29,172 bases of DNA from positions 1 to 29,172 of the forward strand of contig MU405447.1 in the NCBI GenBank assembly GCA_022836615.1. Direction: 5' to 3'. Source of the DNA: Annulohypoxylon bovei var. microspora. Its lineage: Eukaryota; Ascomycota; Sordariomycetes; Xylariales; Hypoxylaceae. Every line of letters begins with the position of its first letter. Within the stretch, counting starts at the first letter, position 1. Positions 9,595-19,984 of the stretch are shown piece by piece. Both the position numbers and the translations under genes were made by a program. Under the pieces are notes generated by a model. That model was given only the letters and a program-made list of their open reading frames with translations. It did no database searches and had not been told where the DNA came from.

Positions 9595-11307
9595 ATGGAT
9601 TCGGCCACTGCTACAAGCGTGGAGACAGACACGGGGACGGCGTCTCTTCGACGTGCCGGCGCTGTAAGTGGGACCAACGGTACAGTGACAGTCTCGGATG
9701 GTCATACGAACGGAGGAAAAAAGACATTTGCGTTCAAGAAGTATAGACATGTCACTGCGGTTCACTCCGAATCGAGGCCTTCAACTCTGAGCCATGACGC
9801 GAGAGCCCCTCCTAGCTTCCTAGGATTTAGAAACCTCATGGTTATCGTGCTAGGTACAACTCGGTGGACACTTTGCGACGGATATTAGGATGTGCTGATG
9901 CTTTCTAGTTGTGGGAAACCTGCGATTGGTGATAGAGAATATGCAAAAGGTTGGTTTATACCTGAAAAAAATAGCCCGGTTGGATACAGAGACTTACATG
10001 CAGGTAGTATGGGAACCTAATATGTATAACGTGCCACGACTTCCGGCGCCAAGATGTCATTCTTGGTTTCCTACTATATATACTAGTTCCTTGCCATCTC
10101 TTTATCGCATACTCGTTCGAATGGTACGCCGCTAAGCAAGCACGAATCTCACTTGCTCAATCTATCAGCAAAGGAGGATCAGCAAGTCCGACAGAAGACC
10201 AGCAAGCCAAATTTGAATCGAAATGGAAGAGTATCCGAAGAGTGCATCTTCTCAACGCGACTCTAGCTCTAGCCGTCAACAGCTGGGTCGTCTACTTCCA
10301 TATATTCCACCCCCTAATCGGCACGATAACCGAGCTTCATGTAATCATTGTCTACATGAAGGTGGTATCATACGCCCTGACGAACAGAGATTTGCGGCAC
10401 GCGTATCTTCATCCAGTGAAGGGTGAATTAGCTTTGCTACCCGAGCTATATGCTCAGTGTCCGTACCCGCAGAATATTACTATGGGCAATCTAGTTTACT
10501 TCTGGTGGGCGCCAACGCTAGTCTACCAGCCGGTATATCCTCGATCTGGGGATATCAGGTGGATATTTGTCTTGAAGAGACTTGGCGAGATGGTTTGCTT
10601 GAGCGTCTTCATATGGTTTTGTAGCGCCCAGTACGCTGCCCCTGTCTTATGGAATTCGCTTGACAAAATCGACCACCTAGATCTGATTTCGATCGTCGAG
10701 CGACTATTAAAGCTCTCTACCATCTCGCTTATTATTTGGTTGGCAGGCTTCTTTGCCCTGTTCCAGTCAGCTCTTAACGCATTAGCTGAAGTCATGCGGT
10801 TTGGTGACCGTTCCTTCTACGACGACTGGTGGAACTCAGCTGGACTTGGCGACTATTGGAGGCTATGGAATAAGCCTGTTTACCAATTCATGAAGAGGCA
10901 TATCTTCTCGCCTCTAATCGGCAGGGGTTGGAATATGACGTTAGCTAGTATCGCTGTATTCTTCGTCTCAGCCGTATTACACGAACTACTTGTTGGGATA
11001 CCAACGAAGAATATCATTGGTAAGTTCTCACTTTCCCTCGTTTTCTAAGATATACCGGGCTCACTGGGTGTTAGGGGTTGCATTTATGGGTATGCTTGTT
11101 CAGATCCCCCTTATCTGGATGACCCGAGTATTCGAGAGGATGCAAGGACCCAACGGTAGACTCATCGGAAACTGTATCTTCTGGGTCTCCTTCACGGTCC
11201 TAGGTCAACCCTTCGCCGCGCTGGTCTATTTCTACGCGTGGCAAGCCAAGTACGGTTCCGTCGCTAAACAGATGGCGTCGAACCACACGCCAGTTACGTT
11301 GAGCTAG
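9595..11307 (+). CDS. DGA1-type (DGAT1): Diacylglycerol O-acyltransferase 1 (DGAT1), MBOAT family
   Basis: Four exons: 9595-9853, 9909-9949, 10008-11019 and 11075-11307, giving 514 residues; all junctions keep phase. Catalyses acyl-CoA plus diacylglycerol to triacylglycerol in the ER membrane, the committed step of storage-lipid synthesis. Diagnostic features are the N-terminal NLRLVIENMQKYG (residues 90-102), which separates DGAT1 from sterol acyltransferases; the FYDDWWN block at 370-376; and SAVLHELLVGIP with the catalytic His425. Multiple hydrophobic spans cover about residues 75-500. The hydrophilic N-terminus (about 70 residues, Thr/Ser/Gly-rich) is the usual variable regulatory part. 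The second exon is only 41 bases. For exon 3 the acceptor at 10005-10007 (tag) is required; the cag four bases earlier would shift the frame. Not to be confused with yeast Dga1, which is a DGAT2. Confidence 0.93.
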
Positions 11308-11836
11308 GTGACACTCAACTGAACGGGTTACGAATTATGCGGATCTAGGAATTGAAAAATGGGAAAGGTGTTTCTGAGTCATGTTCATTAATTGCTCTCT
11401 TGGATATCTGAAACGGTGTCTCGGGAGAGCCGGTCTACAATATCGATAAAGTATAGATGAGCGATCTTGAGAGTAAACGGCTAATCAAGCGCTCTCTAAT
11501 AATAATTACATATATTCTCTCAGTTGACCATAACGTACGTATCTACGGTTCCAGGTTATCCATAGTAATACCTTTTCACCCGAGACATGCGTGATATATT
11601 TCATCTTGTTTCATTTCGCTAGTTATCCCATGCACTATATATATGTACAAACACTATTATTACACTTAATGCAACGACGCTGTCCCTGTCCCTCTCCCTT
11701 CCCCTTCCTTGATCTTATGCTTCCCATTTCCTATGCCCTATCCCTATGCCTTCCTCTCTTCTCTTACACTCTACTCTACTCTGCCCCCTCTTACCAACTC
11801 TCCCAATTTTTTAGTTTGTTTTCCTTCCCAGGTATC
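11308..11836. other. Convergent 3' flank between DGAT1 and the MFS gene
   Basis: Holds the 3' regions of two converging genes. The right half (about 11680-11830) is strongly pyrimidine-rich on the plus strand (cctctcccttccccttcc), which is purine-rich in the sense of the MFS transcript. No gene seen; the frames starting at 11591 and 11709 are products of this CT-rich tract. Confidence 0.6.
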
Positions 11837-13714
11837 TCACATACTCGACGACCGACTCCTCGGTCGACTCCTCCCACTGCTACCGCTGGTGAGTCCGATA
11901 CCCAAGCTAGCGACGAGCAGGGCGGCGTTGAATATCGCCATCATGTAGAACGGGGCGCCGGGGGACACGGCGTCGAACATGTATCCGCCGAGCTTGGTCA
12001 GCAGCAGGATCGCGGCGCCGCCGCACCACGAGTACACGCCGGCGATGGAGCCCTTGAGTTGCACGCGGGACGCTGGCTCCCCTTTTCTTCGAAGGGCGGT
12101 GGTGCTGCTGCTATCGCCGGCATCAGACCCGAGTAGGGCATCCGTCTCGGGCCCCCTGGCACCCCCGTCCTCCTCCTCGTCGACGTCGACGACAGGCGCA
12201 TCGACGGCCAGAACCCCGCGTCCTAGAGATCCGAGACTGCATACTATGGCCCCGATTTGGCTGACGCCGATTAGCACCGCGACGAGGAAAACAGCCGGTC
12301 CACCACCGCGTCCGTCTACGTCCTTATACTCCGGACTCTGCAGCTGCGGGAACGCGATATATCCGGCGACGCCTAGTAGCGCCGCGATGACGAGCGAGTA
12401 GTCGACGCCCGCTCCCCTCCTACTGGCGTACCCGAACAGGGGCGCGCAGAGCAAGGCGGCCAGCTGCGCGACGCCGGTCAGGATGGACGCTAGGACGTAC
12501 GCAGCACGACACTCTTTCTTGAGCTCAGGCGACGGGTCGTTGGGCGAGCCGCGACAGAACCCGTTGCCGATGAAGAAGGAATTGACGTATAGCGGGACGA
12601 ACAGCGATATAGCGACAGTGCTGGCGCGCGCCACGAACCCGCCGAGATACCCGAGCGCGATATGCGGGTCCGTCGTGCCGAGGCGGAGGGAAGAGATCAG
12701 GAGGCGGTGGTATGGGAGCGGTCCCCTAGTGATGGCAGCTACTGACGAAGAGGAGGGATCTGTGGTGTGGGTGTTTTGCGGCTTGCGCAGATTGAGAAGC
12801 ATGCGCCATCCCTTCCCCTCCTCGCCTTTCAGGCCGCGGAGGCCGAAGAACACAAAGACGGCCACGAAGAGCGCGACAGTGCCCACGACGTAGAAACTCT
12901 CCGTGATGGCCTCTGCGGGTGTGACGCCCTCTTTCTTGGAGAACTGGGCCGGCAGCGGCAGGAAAAGGCTCAAGGCGACCAAAGCTCCGCAGCCCGTGAA
13001 CAAGCCGACATATCCGGCTAGGGCGGACGGTCTACGGCCGCTACCCTCGACGCTTCCGTATGCGTCAGAAGAGTCATCTGATATATAACTGCTACTCCCC
13101 GTATTGCTTCGATTGCGCTGCGTGAATCGCTCCGGCGTAATCGTAGCCTCACTCTCCAAGCTCAAAGCCACACTATCCCTAGCATTGTGGCCCGACTTAC
13201 GGCTCGAAGCCCTACTTCTTATGCTTCCATTATCCCCATTCCCTAGCACCTCGTCCTCCTCATTCGCCTCCTCTTTATTGTCATCCGTGAGCACGGGCAG
13301 TATTGCCGTAACCATAGTCGCAGCAGCCGTAGCCCCGAGCGCGAACGCAATCCTGGCGAACACCAAGCTGGGGTACACATCCCTTGCCTGGACGAAGCAG
13401 AACAAGCTGACGCCGATAATCGCATACCCTATTACCGCAACCCAACGAACGCCCAAGCGGTCGCTGACCAGGCCCCAGGCCGGGCATGCCACCAAAGCGA
13501 CGATCTCATCGACGAACCCCAGGGTTCCGACGATGTCGCCGACCCCTGTCTTGACGCCTATAAGGTCGGTGATCACGAACGAGACGGCCGAGTTGAGGAA
13601 CACCAAGAACGATATGCTGAAGAGCGCAATGCCGAGAAGATACGTGGCGGCCTGGGTCGGGGTAGCCGTCGGGCTGAAAGGCAGGAAGCGCGTGAGGAAT
13701 CGGGAGCGCGCCAT
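11837..13714 (-). CDS. Major facilitator superfamily transporter, 12 spans, substrate unknown
   Basis: A single exon of 625 residues. The N-terminal half has four spans at about 24-47, 62-82, 91-110 and 117-142, with the MFS signature loop GLVSDRLGVR at 81-90 between spans 2 and 3. A long hydrophilic, acidic and then Ser-rich loop (about 144-230) separates them from spans 5 (231-255) and 6 (272-294). After a second loop come six more spans (about 353-380, 405-430, 438-456, 474-500, and two near the C-terminus), interrupted by an acidic loop around 505-545. The end is Ser/Arg-rich (SGRSRPRSRSSSM). This places it among fungal general-substrate MFS proteins; nothing in the sequence names the substrate. 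Ser-rich loops could be phosphorylated. The start ATG is followed by a basic, amphipathic 20-residue lead-in, normal for the family. Confidence 0.85.
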   Translation of the reverse strand: MARSRFLTRFLPFSPTATPTQAATYLLGIALFSISFLVFLNSAVSFVITDLIGVKTGVGDIVGTLGFVDEIVALVACPAWGLVSDRLGVRWVAVIGYAIIGVSLFCFVQARDVYPSLVFARIAFALGATAAATMVTAILPVLTDDNKEEANEEDEVLGNGDNGSIRSRASSRKSGHNARDSVALSLESEATITPERFTQRNRSNTGSSSYISDDSSDAYGSVEGSGRRPSALAGYVGLFTGCGALVALSLFLPLPAQFSKKEGVTPAEAITESFYVVGTVALFVAVFVFFGLRGLKGEEGKGWRMLLNLRKPQNTHTTDPSSSSVAAITRGPLPYHRLLISSLRLGTTDPHIALGYLGGFVARASTVAISLFVPLYVNSFFIGNGFCRGSPNDPSPELKKECRAAYVLASILTGVAQLAALLCAPLFGYASRRGAGVDYSLVIAALLGVAGYIAFPQLQSPEYKDVDGRGGGPAVFLVAVLIGVSQIGAIVCSLGSLGRGVLAVDAPVVDVDEEEDGGARGPETDALLGSDAGDSSSTTALRRKGEPASRVQLKGSIAGVYSWCGGAAILLLTKLGGYMFDAVSPGAPFYMMAIFNAALLVASLGIGLTSGSSGRSRPRSRSSSM

Positions 13715-14815
13715 AGTTGGGTGATTCGTAACGGGTCGCCGGTCTACGGAGGGGTCGGTTGGGATCGGATAGTTCGGACTTTGGTCGTAAACAATACAAT
13801 TCGTTTCGCAGATCCGTATATTATATTGTACTTAAAAAACGAATGTGGTTACATCTTTCATCGAGTTGTAAGCAGTTGAAAAGATGCTGGCTGGTAGATT
13901 CCAGCTCAGAGTTGGTTGAAGTGGGTAGGTTCAATTATCCCCCAACTTGGGCGATTGATAAGATGTAGTTGGCTTAAAAGGGTAACATCCAAGTCCATCC
14001 ATGGTATGATCCTTCCTAGGTATTTTAGTCCCGGAAGCCGGACCTTCTTCAAACCTTGGCTCGATTACCGGCCGCAGGGATACACCACGCCCTGCACGCT
14101 TAACTCGACCTTGATGGTATCTCACGTATCACATTAATCAGGTACTGTTCCTATTTAGGTATCTTCCATACCAATGAGAGTTTATGAGTGGAAGTTTAAT
14201 CGACTTTATCATGCATTGAAACGTATCTCAACTTATACATAAGAAGTCGTACAAAGTCACACACTTCATAAGAGTAAAAGGTTATTTACCTAGGTTAGGT
14301 ACACTGGCAGACTGGGTGGAAGACCAATAGATGGGTGTATCGCCTAAAACGAAGCGAATGGGTTCATACATGTCATTGACTTGTCTAACATAATTAGTCC
14401 TCTTTTGCGAGCACATATCCTTGCTCGTTCCTATGCGGTCGTTTTATGTCGCCGTTCTCCATGGCAGACAAGACCTCCACGCAAATGACTTTCGATGATC
14501 CTAACGCCGGGTGATGAACTGTCTATCCCAAATTCCGATTGTTTACAGGATCCCGCTCGTGATGCCTGACGACCTTGCTAAAACAGCGCACATATACAAC
14601 ACAAGTAGTGTCGTGGCCAACTGAAGGGGGAGGAACACGAACGAGCCGGCTATTGCCATCAAGGACCAGCGGAATCGAGCAATCCCTTTCTCCAATCCTG
14701 CCTCATGCGAAGACTTCCATGCGGATTGGTCCCAAGATGATTGTCCATCCTCAGAATTATCATCCTGATCAGAGTCAGAATTTCCGTTGAAATCTTCCGA
14801 GTCAGACTGGGATTG
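13715..14815. other. Intergenic region between MFS and DnaJ genes
   Basis: Contains the promoter of the MFS gene (left) and the 3' region of the DnaJ gene (right), since both are transcribed leftward. Single taggta motifs occur at about 14017, 14155 and 14288-14300. The small frames at 13759-14137 and 14575-14919 have no protein-like character. I see no RNA gene. Confidence 0.6.
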
Positions 14816-16993
14816 TCAACCTGAGAAGTGGAAACCACCCGGGTATCCTTGCGGGCGCGTGCGACCACCAAAACCGCCACCGCCGAAGCCTTGGTGACCG
14901 CCAAAGGATGCGCCACCATTCATCATGCTAAACAGGATCTCCGGATCGATGCCGCCACCCATTCCACCTCCCATGCCGCCGCCGAACATGTCAGAGGGAT
15001 CTACCAGATCCTCGCCACTGTCGTATCGAGCGCGTTTTCTGTGATTTGTTAGCGTAAAAATCGTCAAGCGTCATATATCAAATACATACTGAGGGTCGCT
15101 CAATGTCTCGTAGGCTTCACCGATATCCTTGAATCGTTCAGCAGCAGCCTCGTCGCCGGGGTTCTTGTCAGGGTGATGGACGATGGCAAGCTTGCGGTAG
15201 GCTTTCTTGATGCCATTCTCATCGGCATCTTTGGCAACATTGAGAATCTTGTAGTAATCCTTGCGCTGGCTCTTCTTAAGTTCCAGTTCGGCTCTGCGAA
15301 TCTCCTTGGGAATGGTTCTGTCCTCTGGATCTAGCTCTTGAATAGACTTCCATTCGCGGACAGCATCCTCCCATTTATCAGCTTGGCCCAATGCATTGGC
15401 TTTGGTCTTTCTGGCCTTTATGTAGGTAGAATCAAGGGAAATAGCTCGTTCGCAATCGGCGATTGCTTCATTGAATTGCTTAAGCTTAAGTCGACATAGA
15501 GCACGGTTCTGGTAGAGCTTCGAGTTTGTGCCTCTGTTAGTAGGATCCACCTCTAAGGCAGCAGAGTACTTGTTGAACGCCGCTTCCCATCTACCGGCCT
15601 TGTAATCCGCATTGCCTTCTTCCTTCATTCGGTCTAGCTTCTGCACAGTTCGGAGCCACTTCACAGCATCCTTGAAGTCAGGGTCGCAGCTCAACGCCTT
15701 TCGGAAATGCTGAATAGCCTTGTCGTTCTCACCCTGGGCGTATAGTGCACGTCCGCGCAACACCAGTGCTTCCGGGTCCTGATTGTTCTGTCTTAGAAGA
15801 GTCATGGCCATGTTCTGAGCTTCTCCGAAGGAATTGGCGCCTCCCATCTTGAGGTAGGCGTTACCTCGCATGAGCTGCCATTTTCGTGGCTTGAGGGCTC
15901 CAGGTCCGAGCAACTTCTCAGCCTGGTCCAACGCATGCAAAACCATAGAGCCGCTAGTACCACGGTCAAGAGCGTCTTGGGCTGCCCTGACATGATGCAA
16001 CATCTCCCTAGCAGGAGCCATATCCTTGGCAGAAGCCGCTGGACGAATACGATCAAAGGTTGTAAGTGCCTCCTCAGGACGTCCGAGGCTGGTGTAAATG
16101 CGAGCTAGACGCAATAGATACTTAGCATTGTGAGGATCCAAGTCGACAGCTCGAGTACAGTCATCTAAAGCCGAGTCGTACCGATAGTCGGACATGTAAG
16201 CTGCAGCACGGTTGCTAAGATAGGTAGGCTCGTTGGGCATAAGTTGAATAGCTAGCAAATATCAGCTTGAAAAGATCTTAGTGATAGTCAAATTCTGTAG
16301 TAACATACCACTTGTGTACTCAGCAATTGCTCGAGCATAATCCCTCTGCTTAAAGAACCTATTTCCGTCACTCTTATGAGCCTCGGCGAGCTCAGAATCA
16401 TTAGGCACTGGACTAGAAGGGTTGGATCTGTGAGGCGGAGGAGCAGGACCCTGAGGCTCTTCAGTTGCACCATTCTTCACTCCATTGGTCTTGGGAGTGG
16501 CGGTGGGCTTGGGAGACTTGACGGGAACGGTGAAAGAAGATTGTGGCTGTACGGGAGGTGGTGAAGAAGGGGTTGCGGTGGGGGTATCTTTGTCAACATC
16601 CATTTTGTCGATCGAGGTCCGGTTGTTCATATTTAATTGTGCAGATAAACGTTTGAACTCGTCGGGGGGTAAATTGAGAGGATGCGTGTTAAGATCAACT
16701 TTGCTACGTCTAGAAGACGAGCTCGGATCAGTCGAATGTCTCGCGTTAGAGCGCGAGGTTCGAGATTTAGGCTGCTCCCGCTGAGCAGGCGATGCGGGGC
16801 GTGAGGGTTTCTTAGTTGGGGATTTTGAGGAAGAGCTGGTAGAAGAAGGCTTGACAGGTGAAGTTTGTTCGGAACGAGGGATTTGCGGCTGGACTTTTTC
16901 TTGGTGATGGTGGGGTCCGGTGTGAGATTCGGTGTTGTCGCCTGCTGTCGTCTGCTTCTTTGGGGCTTTTTTAGAATTGAATAGGCCCTTCAT
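14816..16993 (-). CDS. TPR and J-domain co-chaperone (DNAJC7/TPR2-like)
   Basis: Three exons: 16993-16309, 16251-15090 and 15038-14816, giving 689 residues; introns are 57 and 51 bases. I start at the ATG of MKGLFNSKKAPKK, because the open frame upstream (from 17068) begins only with GTG. Residues 1-200 are low-complexity (Ser/Pro/Lys-rich). TPR repeats cover about 205-545 (ELAEAHKSDGNRFFKQRDYA, PNEPTYLSNRAAAYMSDYRY, EEGNADYKAGRWEAAFNKYS). The J-domain spans about 559-625 with the HPD triad at 588-590, and the tail is Gly/Met/Phe-rich (GGGMGGGMGGG). J-domains stimulate Hsp70 ATPase and the TPRs of this class bind Hsp70/Hsp90 C-termini, so the protein likely passes clients between the two chaperones in the cytosol. 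The long N-terminal disordered extension is a fungal feature. Confidence 0.93.
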
Positions 16994-18058
16994 TTGGAAA
17001 GCGGGATGCAAGTTTTCGGCTTTAGTAAAAGCGTGGTTAAGTAGTACGTAGTCTCCGAGTTCCCACACCTCTATTTTATTACCTAAGACAAGGTAATTAA
17101 TAGTTCCTTCCGCCTCAAACGCCGCCTTCGACAGCCTTCTGCTTGATGCTAGATCCTGGTCGGTTCTAGTGGGTAAGAAAAAAAATTATGTTAGTCGAGT
17201 TACTCGAAAAAACACAACGAAAATATCTTAAGGTTAGGCTAGATTGCATTCTAATTGAATGAGAGGCCAATTCAACGTAGGACAATAGACGTTATATGTG
17301 TGTATGCAGAATAGAATTGGACGGTCTTTTGCGTGGCGTATTCTTTTCCCCAGACATCCGGATACCGTAGTAGTAAAGTGCTGATTAGGCGATAGCGATA
17401 TCACTTACACTGTAATCCTGATTTATACGACAGACCGCCCTACCAGTCTTGTCTTTGGATAACCAACAATTCTTGAGCGGGTCGTAGGCTGCAAAGAAGA
17501 AATAGGGTACTGTCGATTCCCCTCTCCTTTCCGATATTTTTTTCTTCTTCTTCAATCGTATTGGTGGAGAAAAGACCTGGTCCAGATAGACAGCGCAGGT
17601 CGACGGCGACTAGGACGGCCCCGGGTAGCGATAGCTTGTCGAGGTGGTACTAGGCAATAGCCGATGCTGTGAAGCGCGGCGAGAGGTGAAGAAAGATGGA
17701 GGGATTGCGAGGGATGTGACGGACGGACGGACGAACTAAATGTTTTTTAGGATAGAAATTGTGAAAGATGACAACAAAAGGATACGATTTATCAGCCCGT
17801 CGAGAAACTTTGCATTTACGGGAAAGCACTGCACGGCACCACGCACAGCCAACATGCACTAAAGCAGATAGTGATGTGCTTCAGGGCTGCTCCTGTTGAG
17901 AGTGAGAATAAATCGTTAGGCTGGGATTTGAAATTTGTGAAATTTTGGAGAACCCCCAGAAAAGAAAAAAGTACGGAAGTCCCGAGTACTTGGTCAGGCA
18001 GCGGGTTCCATGCACTGACTAAAAGTTGTTAATACATCCATAGATGTCACTTGTCTAA

Positions 18059-18106
18059 GCCTGCTAGCCTGCAAGCCTGCAAGCCTGCAAGCCCGCAAGC
18101 CCGCAG
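18059..18106 (+). repeat. 8-base tandem repeat
   Basis: Six consecutive 8-base units: gcctgcta, three copies of gcctgcaa, then gcccgcaa and gcccgcag. The substitutions accumulate at the two ends, as is usual for a short expanding array. No function is evident. Confidence 0.9.
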
Positions 18107-18166
18107 AGCCCATCAACCAGCAATTGCCATCAATCCAGCCCCCCACTATCGCATACTAGGTACCAC

Positions 18167-18187
18167 TACCATATACTGCATATGGTA
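18167..18187. repeat. Perfect 8-bp inverted repeat (hairpin)
   Basis: taccatat and atatggta are exact complements around the 5-base loop actgc. It is followed at once by repeats of the type tttaccacc. Could be a protein-binding palindrome or chance; no neighbouring transcript gives it a role. Confidence 0.7.
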
Positions 18188-18533
18188 ACCTTTACCACCT
18201 TTACCACCCTTTACCACTATCACCACAGGATGACTACTATAATTCTACCCAATATCCGTTCATGTTGATTAAGTCAGGGAGGTTGTATGTTCGGTTCACC
18301 AATAACCAGGTCGAAAACTTGACTTTGTTTACAATTATTTAGCGTCTGTAACGTAAGTCCGGTATTCTGAATGGTTATATATTCCCGGTACGCTTGTTCA
18401 CGTAGTATTCTATCAGGCCAATCCCGTCATCACACTCACAATAGGAGAGGCTGAACACACCAACTGTCGTACTTGCAACAGCGCTCACTGCGGCAACACA
18501 TTGACACACCGTTTACAACCCTATCTCAGCCTT

Positions 18534-19064
18534 CTATCCTGCCTCCTTCGTGATATGAATCTCATCAAACTTCAAATTGATATCATCGTATGTAACTCCC
18601 GAGGCTCGCCAATACTGTACGGGGAGTTCTAAACCCTGGTAAGCCGAGATGAGAAGATGGGCAGGGGTCACAAGGATCGTTCCGAGGAGCGGCAGGAGGT
18701 CCCCTGTAAACCAGACATAATATCCACTATACCCACTCTCTCCCACCTTCGCCAGCCAATGAACCCCCCTTTTTTCCAACCGATTCTCGAAGCTTCTATG
18801 GGGAAGGTACAGGTCTGATGTAAGAGACTGAGGTCTCCAGGCGCTTGGGCCAAGCGGGAAGATGCGTTTAGATGATGTATGTATTCTATCGAGACAACAA
18901 GAAAGTCTTTGATGTCTTTGATTTGCCAAGCTGCCAAGTTGTGATTGTAACCGCGTACAATTCCTATTGTTCCCACAACGGGCAAAGTGGATGGTGTGGA
19001 TTTGTTTCAACTTCAGCTCCAGTTCTTTGACTGTAATAATTATCAGATTATGGTTATCAAGCAC
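18534..19064 (-). CDS. Uncertain membrane-protein-like frame, possibly a gene fragment
   Basis: A 176-codon frame open on the minus strand and ending at TAG, but beginning with GTG and with no ATG in position. The first half looks random (many Cys, His and Gln). The last 75 residues look more like a protein: one hydrophobic segment (WFTGDLLPLLGTILVTPAHL) followed by a polar amphipathic end (VTYDDINLKFDEIHITKEAG). A possible splice acceptor, ttattacag, precedes the lysine-rich segment, so it could be the last exon of a gene whose upstream part I cannot find, or a decayed gene. The family is not recognised. Its composition matches the surrounding moderately AT-rich DNA, which weakens the case. 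Confidence 0.2.
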   Translation of the reverse strand: MLDNHNLIIITVKELELKLKQIHTIHFARCGNNRNCTRLQSQLGSLANQRHQRLSCCLDRIHTSSKRIFPLGPSAWRPQSLTSDLYLPHRSFENRLEKRGVHWLAKVGESGYSGYYVWFTGDLLPLLGTILVTPAHLLISAYQGLELPVQYWRASGVTYDDINLKFDEIHITKEAG

Positions 19065-19140
19065 ATGGCATGGCTCACCGAATGACTCGTCACCTATATT
19101 GAATTGTATATCATTTGAGATCGTTTTATTCGGTAGTTAG

Positions 19141-19207
19141 TCCCCGATATTCACATGCTTTCAGTCGGGGAAAGGTAAATGGTATACTCTAATTGGCAAA
19201 AGCCAAT
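19141..19207. repeat. Two adjacent hairpins, the second with opposed CCAAT boxes
   Basis: tccccga at 19141-19147 pairs exactly with tcgggga at 19165-19171 across a 17-base loop. Twenty bases further, attggc (19192-19197) and gccaat (19202-19207) form an exact 6-bp stem around aaaa, which places two CCAAT pentamers in opposite orientation. CCAAT is bound by the HAP/NF-Y complex in fungi; whether these are used is unknown. Confidence 0.65.
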
Positions 19208-19266
19208 CAAAATTCGAGAATTAGTCGCAAGGCTGGTTCAGAGTTTGATGATTGATAATGCTCAAC

Positions 19267-19302
19267 GTGGTTTGTGCTACAACCGTATACGTAGCAAACC
19301 AC
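19267..19302. repeat. 12-bp inverted repeat with a small bulge
   Basis: gtggtttgtgctac (19267-19280) pairs with gtagcaaaccac (19291-19302) leaving two unpaired bases on the left arm; the loop is aaccgtatac. It is the longest hairpin in this part of the window. It could be a structured RNA, a transposon terminus remnant or chance. Confidence 0.65.
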
Positions 19303-19984
19303 ATTAAACAGTTGAAGGGTAAATGTTTGTGGCAGCTTCGATCCTTGATATTAATCACAAGTGACGATTTTCATTATCATATTGTTCAATGTTTGCTGAA
19401 TAGCCTATGTATCACCTCCTTTTTATAAACATTTGCGTATAAATATGTTGGTATCGGTAATTACTCTACATAAGTAGTTGAAGGAAGTTATAGGCACCGA
19501 AAATAGGAGTCATTAGTTCGTCTTTATACGAGTCTTAATATTTTAACCTTTCTAGTCTCAACTCCGAGTCTTTGGAAGCGATTCGATAGTTGTACAATAT
19601 ATCGTGGTAACTATAGGTATATTGTGGTAGTATGATGTGTTCAGCGAATATCGACCTCAAGCTAAACAACTAGAATTGCATTTCATACAACTTTTTAGCA
19701 GACTGTAACTAGTACTATATCAGGTAGTTTAACCATGTTGAGACTCGCTTGGAGTTTCAAAAGACCCTATTAGCAACGCAGGTGTCAAATTCCCGTAACA
19801 GAGAATTCCGTATCAAGTATAGGATGTAGACCAACAGTAACAATTCCTCAAGGCCGTATTTGTCCACCTAAACTCCTCAGCACCAAGGCATGCCTACCGT
19901 AGGCATTTATTCATGAACCACCAGCTTAAGCCCATATTCCCAAATTCCACATAGATTATACAAAGCCCTATCACCAGTGCAACC

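Larger units (their letters stand above)
16994..18533. other. Upstream region of the DnaJ gene, no gene seen
   Basis: The first several hundred bases left of about 17900 presumably hold the leader and promoter of the DnaJ gene. No coding region can be supported: the 69-codon frame at 17650-17859 (-) is not protein-like. The stretch contains the 8-base repeat at 18059-18106, the hairpin at 18167-18187 and tttaccacc-type repeats at about 18188-18219. Confidence 0.55.
19065..19984. other. Gene-free region with clustered inverted repeats
   Basis: No open frame of note. Within 19141-19302 there are three inverted repeats (listed separately). The remainder is moderately AT-rich and shows no tRNA, repeat or transposon structure that I can recognise. 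Its right end should contain the 3' region of the EF-hand gene. Confidence 0.6.

Noticed and set aside
13104..13724. 206-codon plus-strand frame overlapping the start of the MFS gene
   Set aside because: Antisense shadow; the minus strand has clear membrane spans and the MFS motif.
16994..17068. Extension of the DnaJ protein to the GTG at 17068
   Set aside because: Not an ATG and no recognisable protein sequence there; the ATG at 16993 is used.
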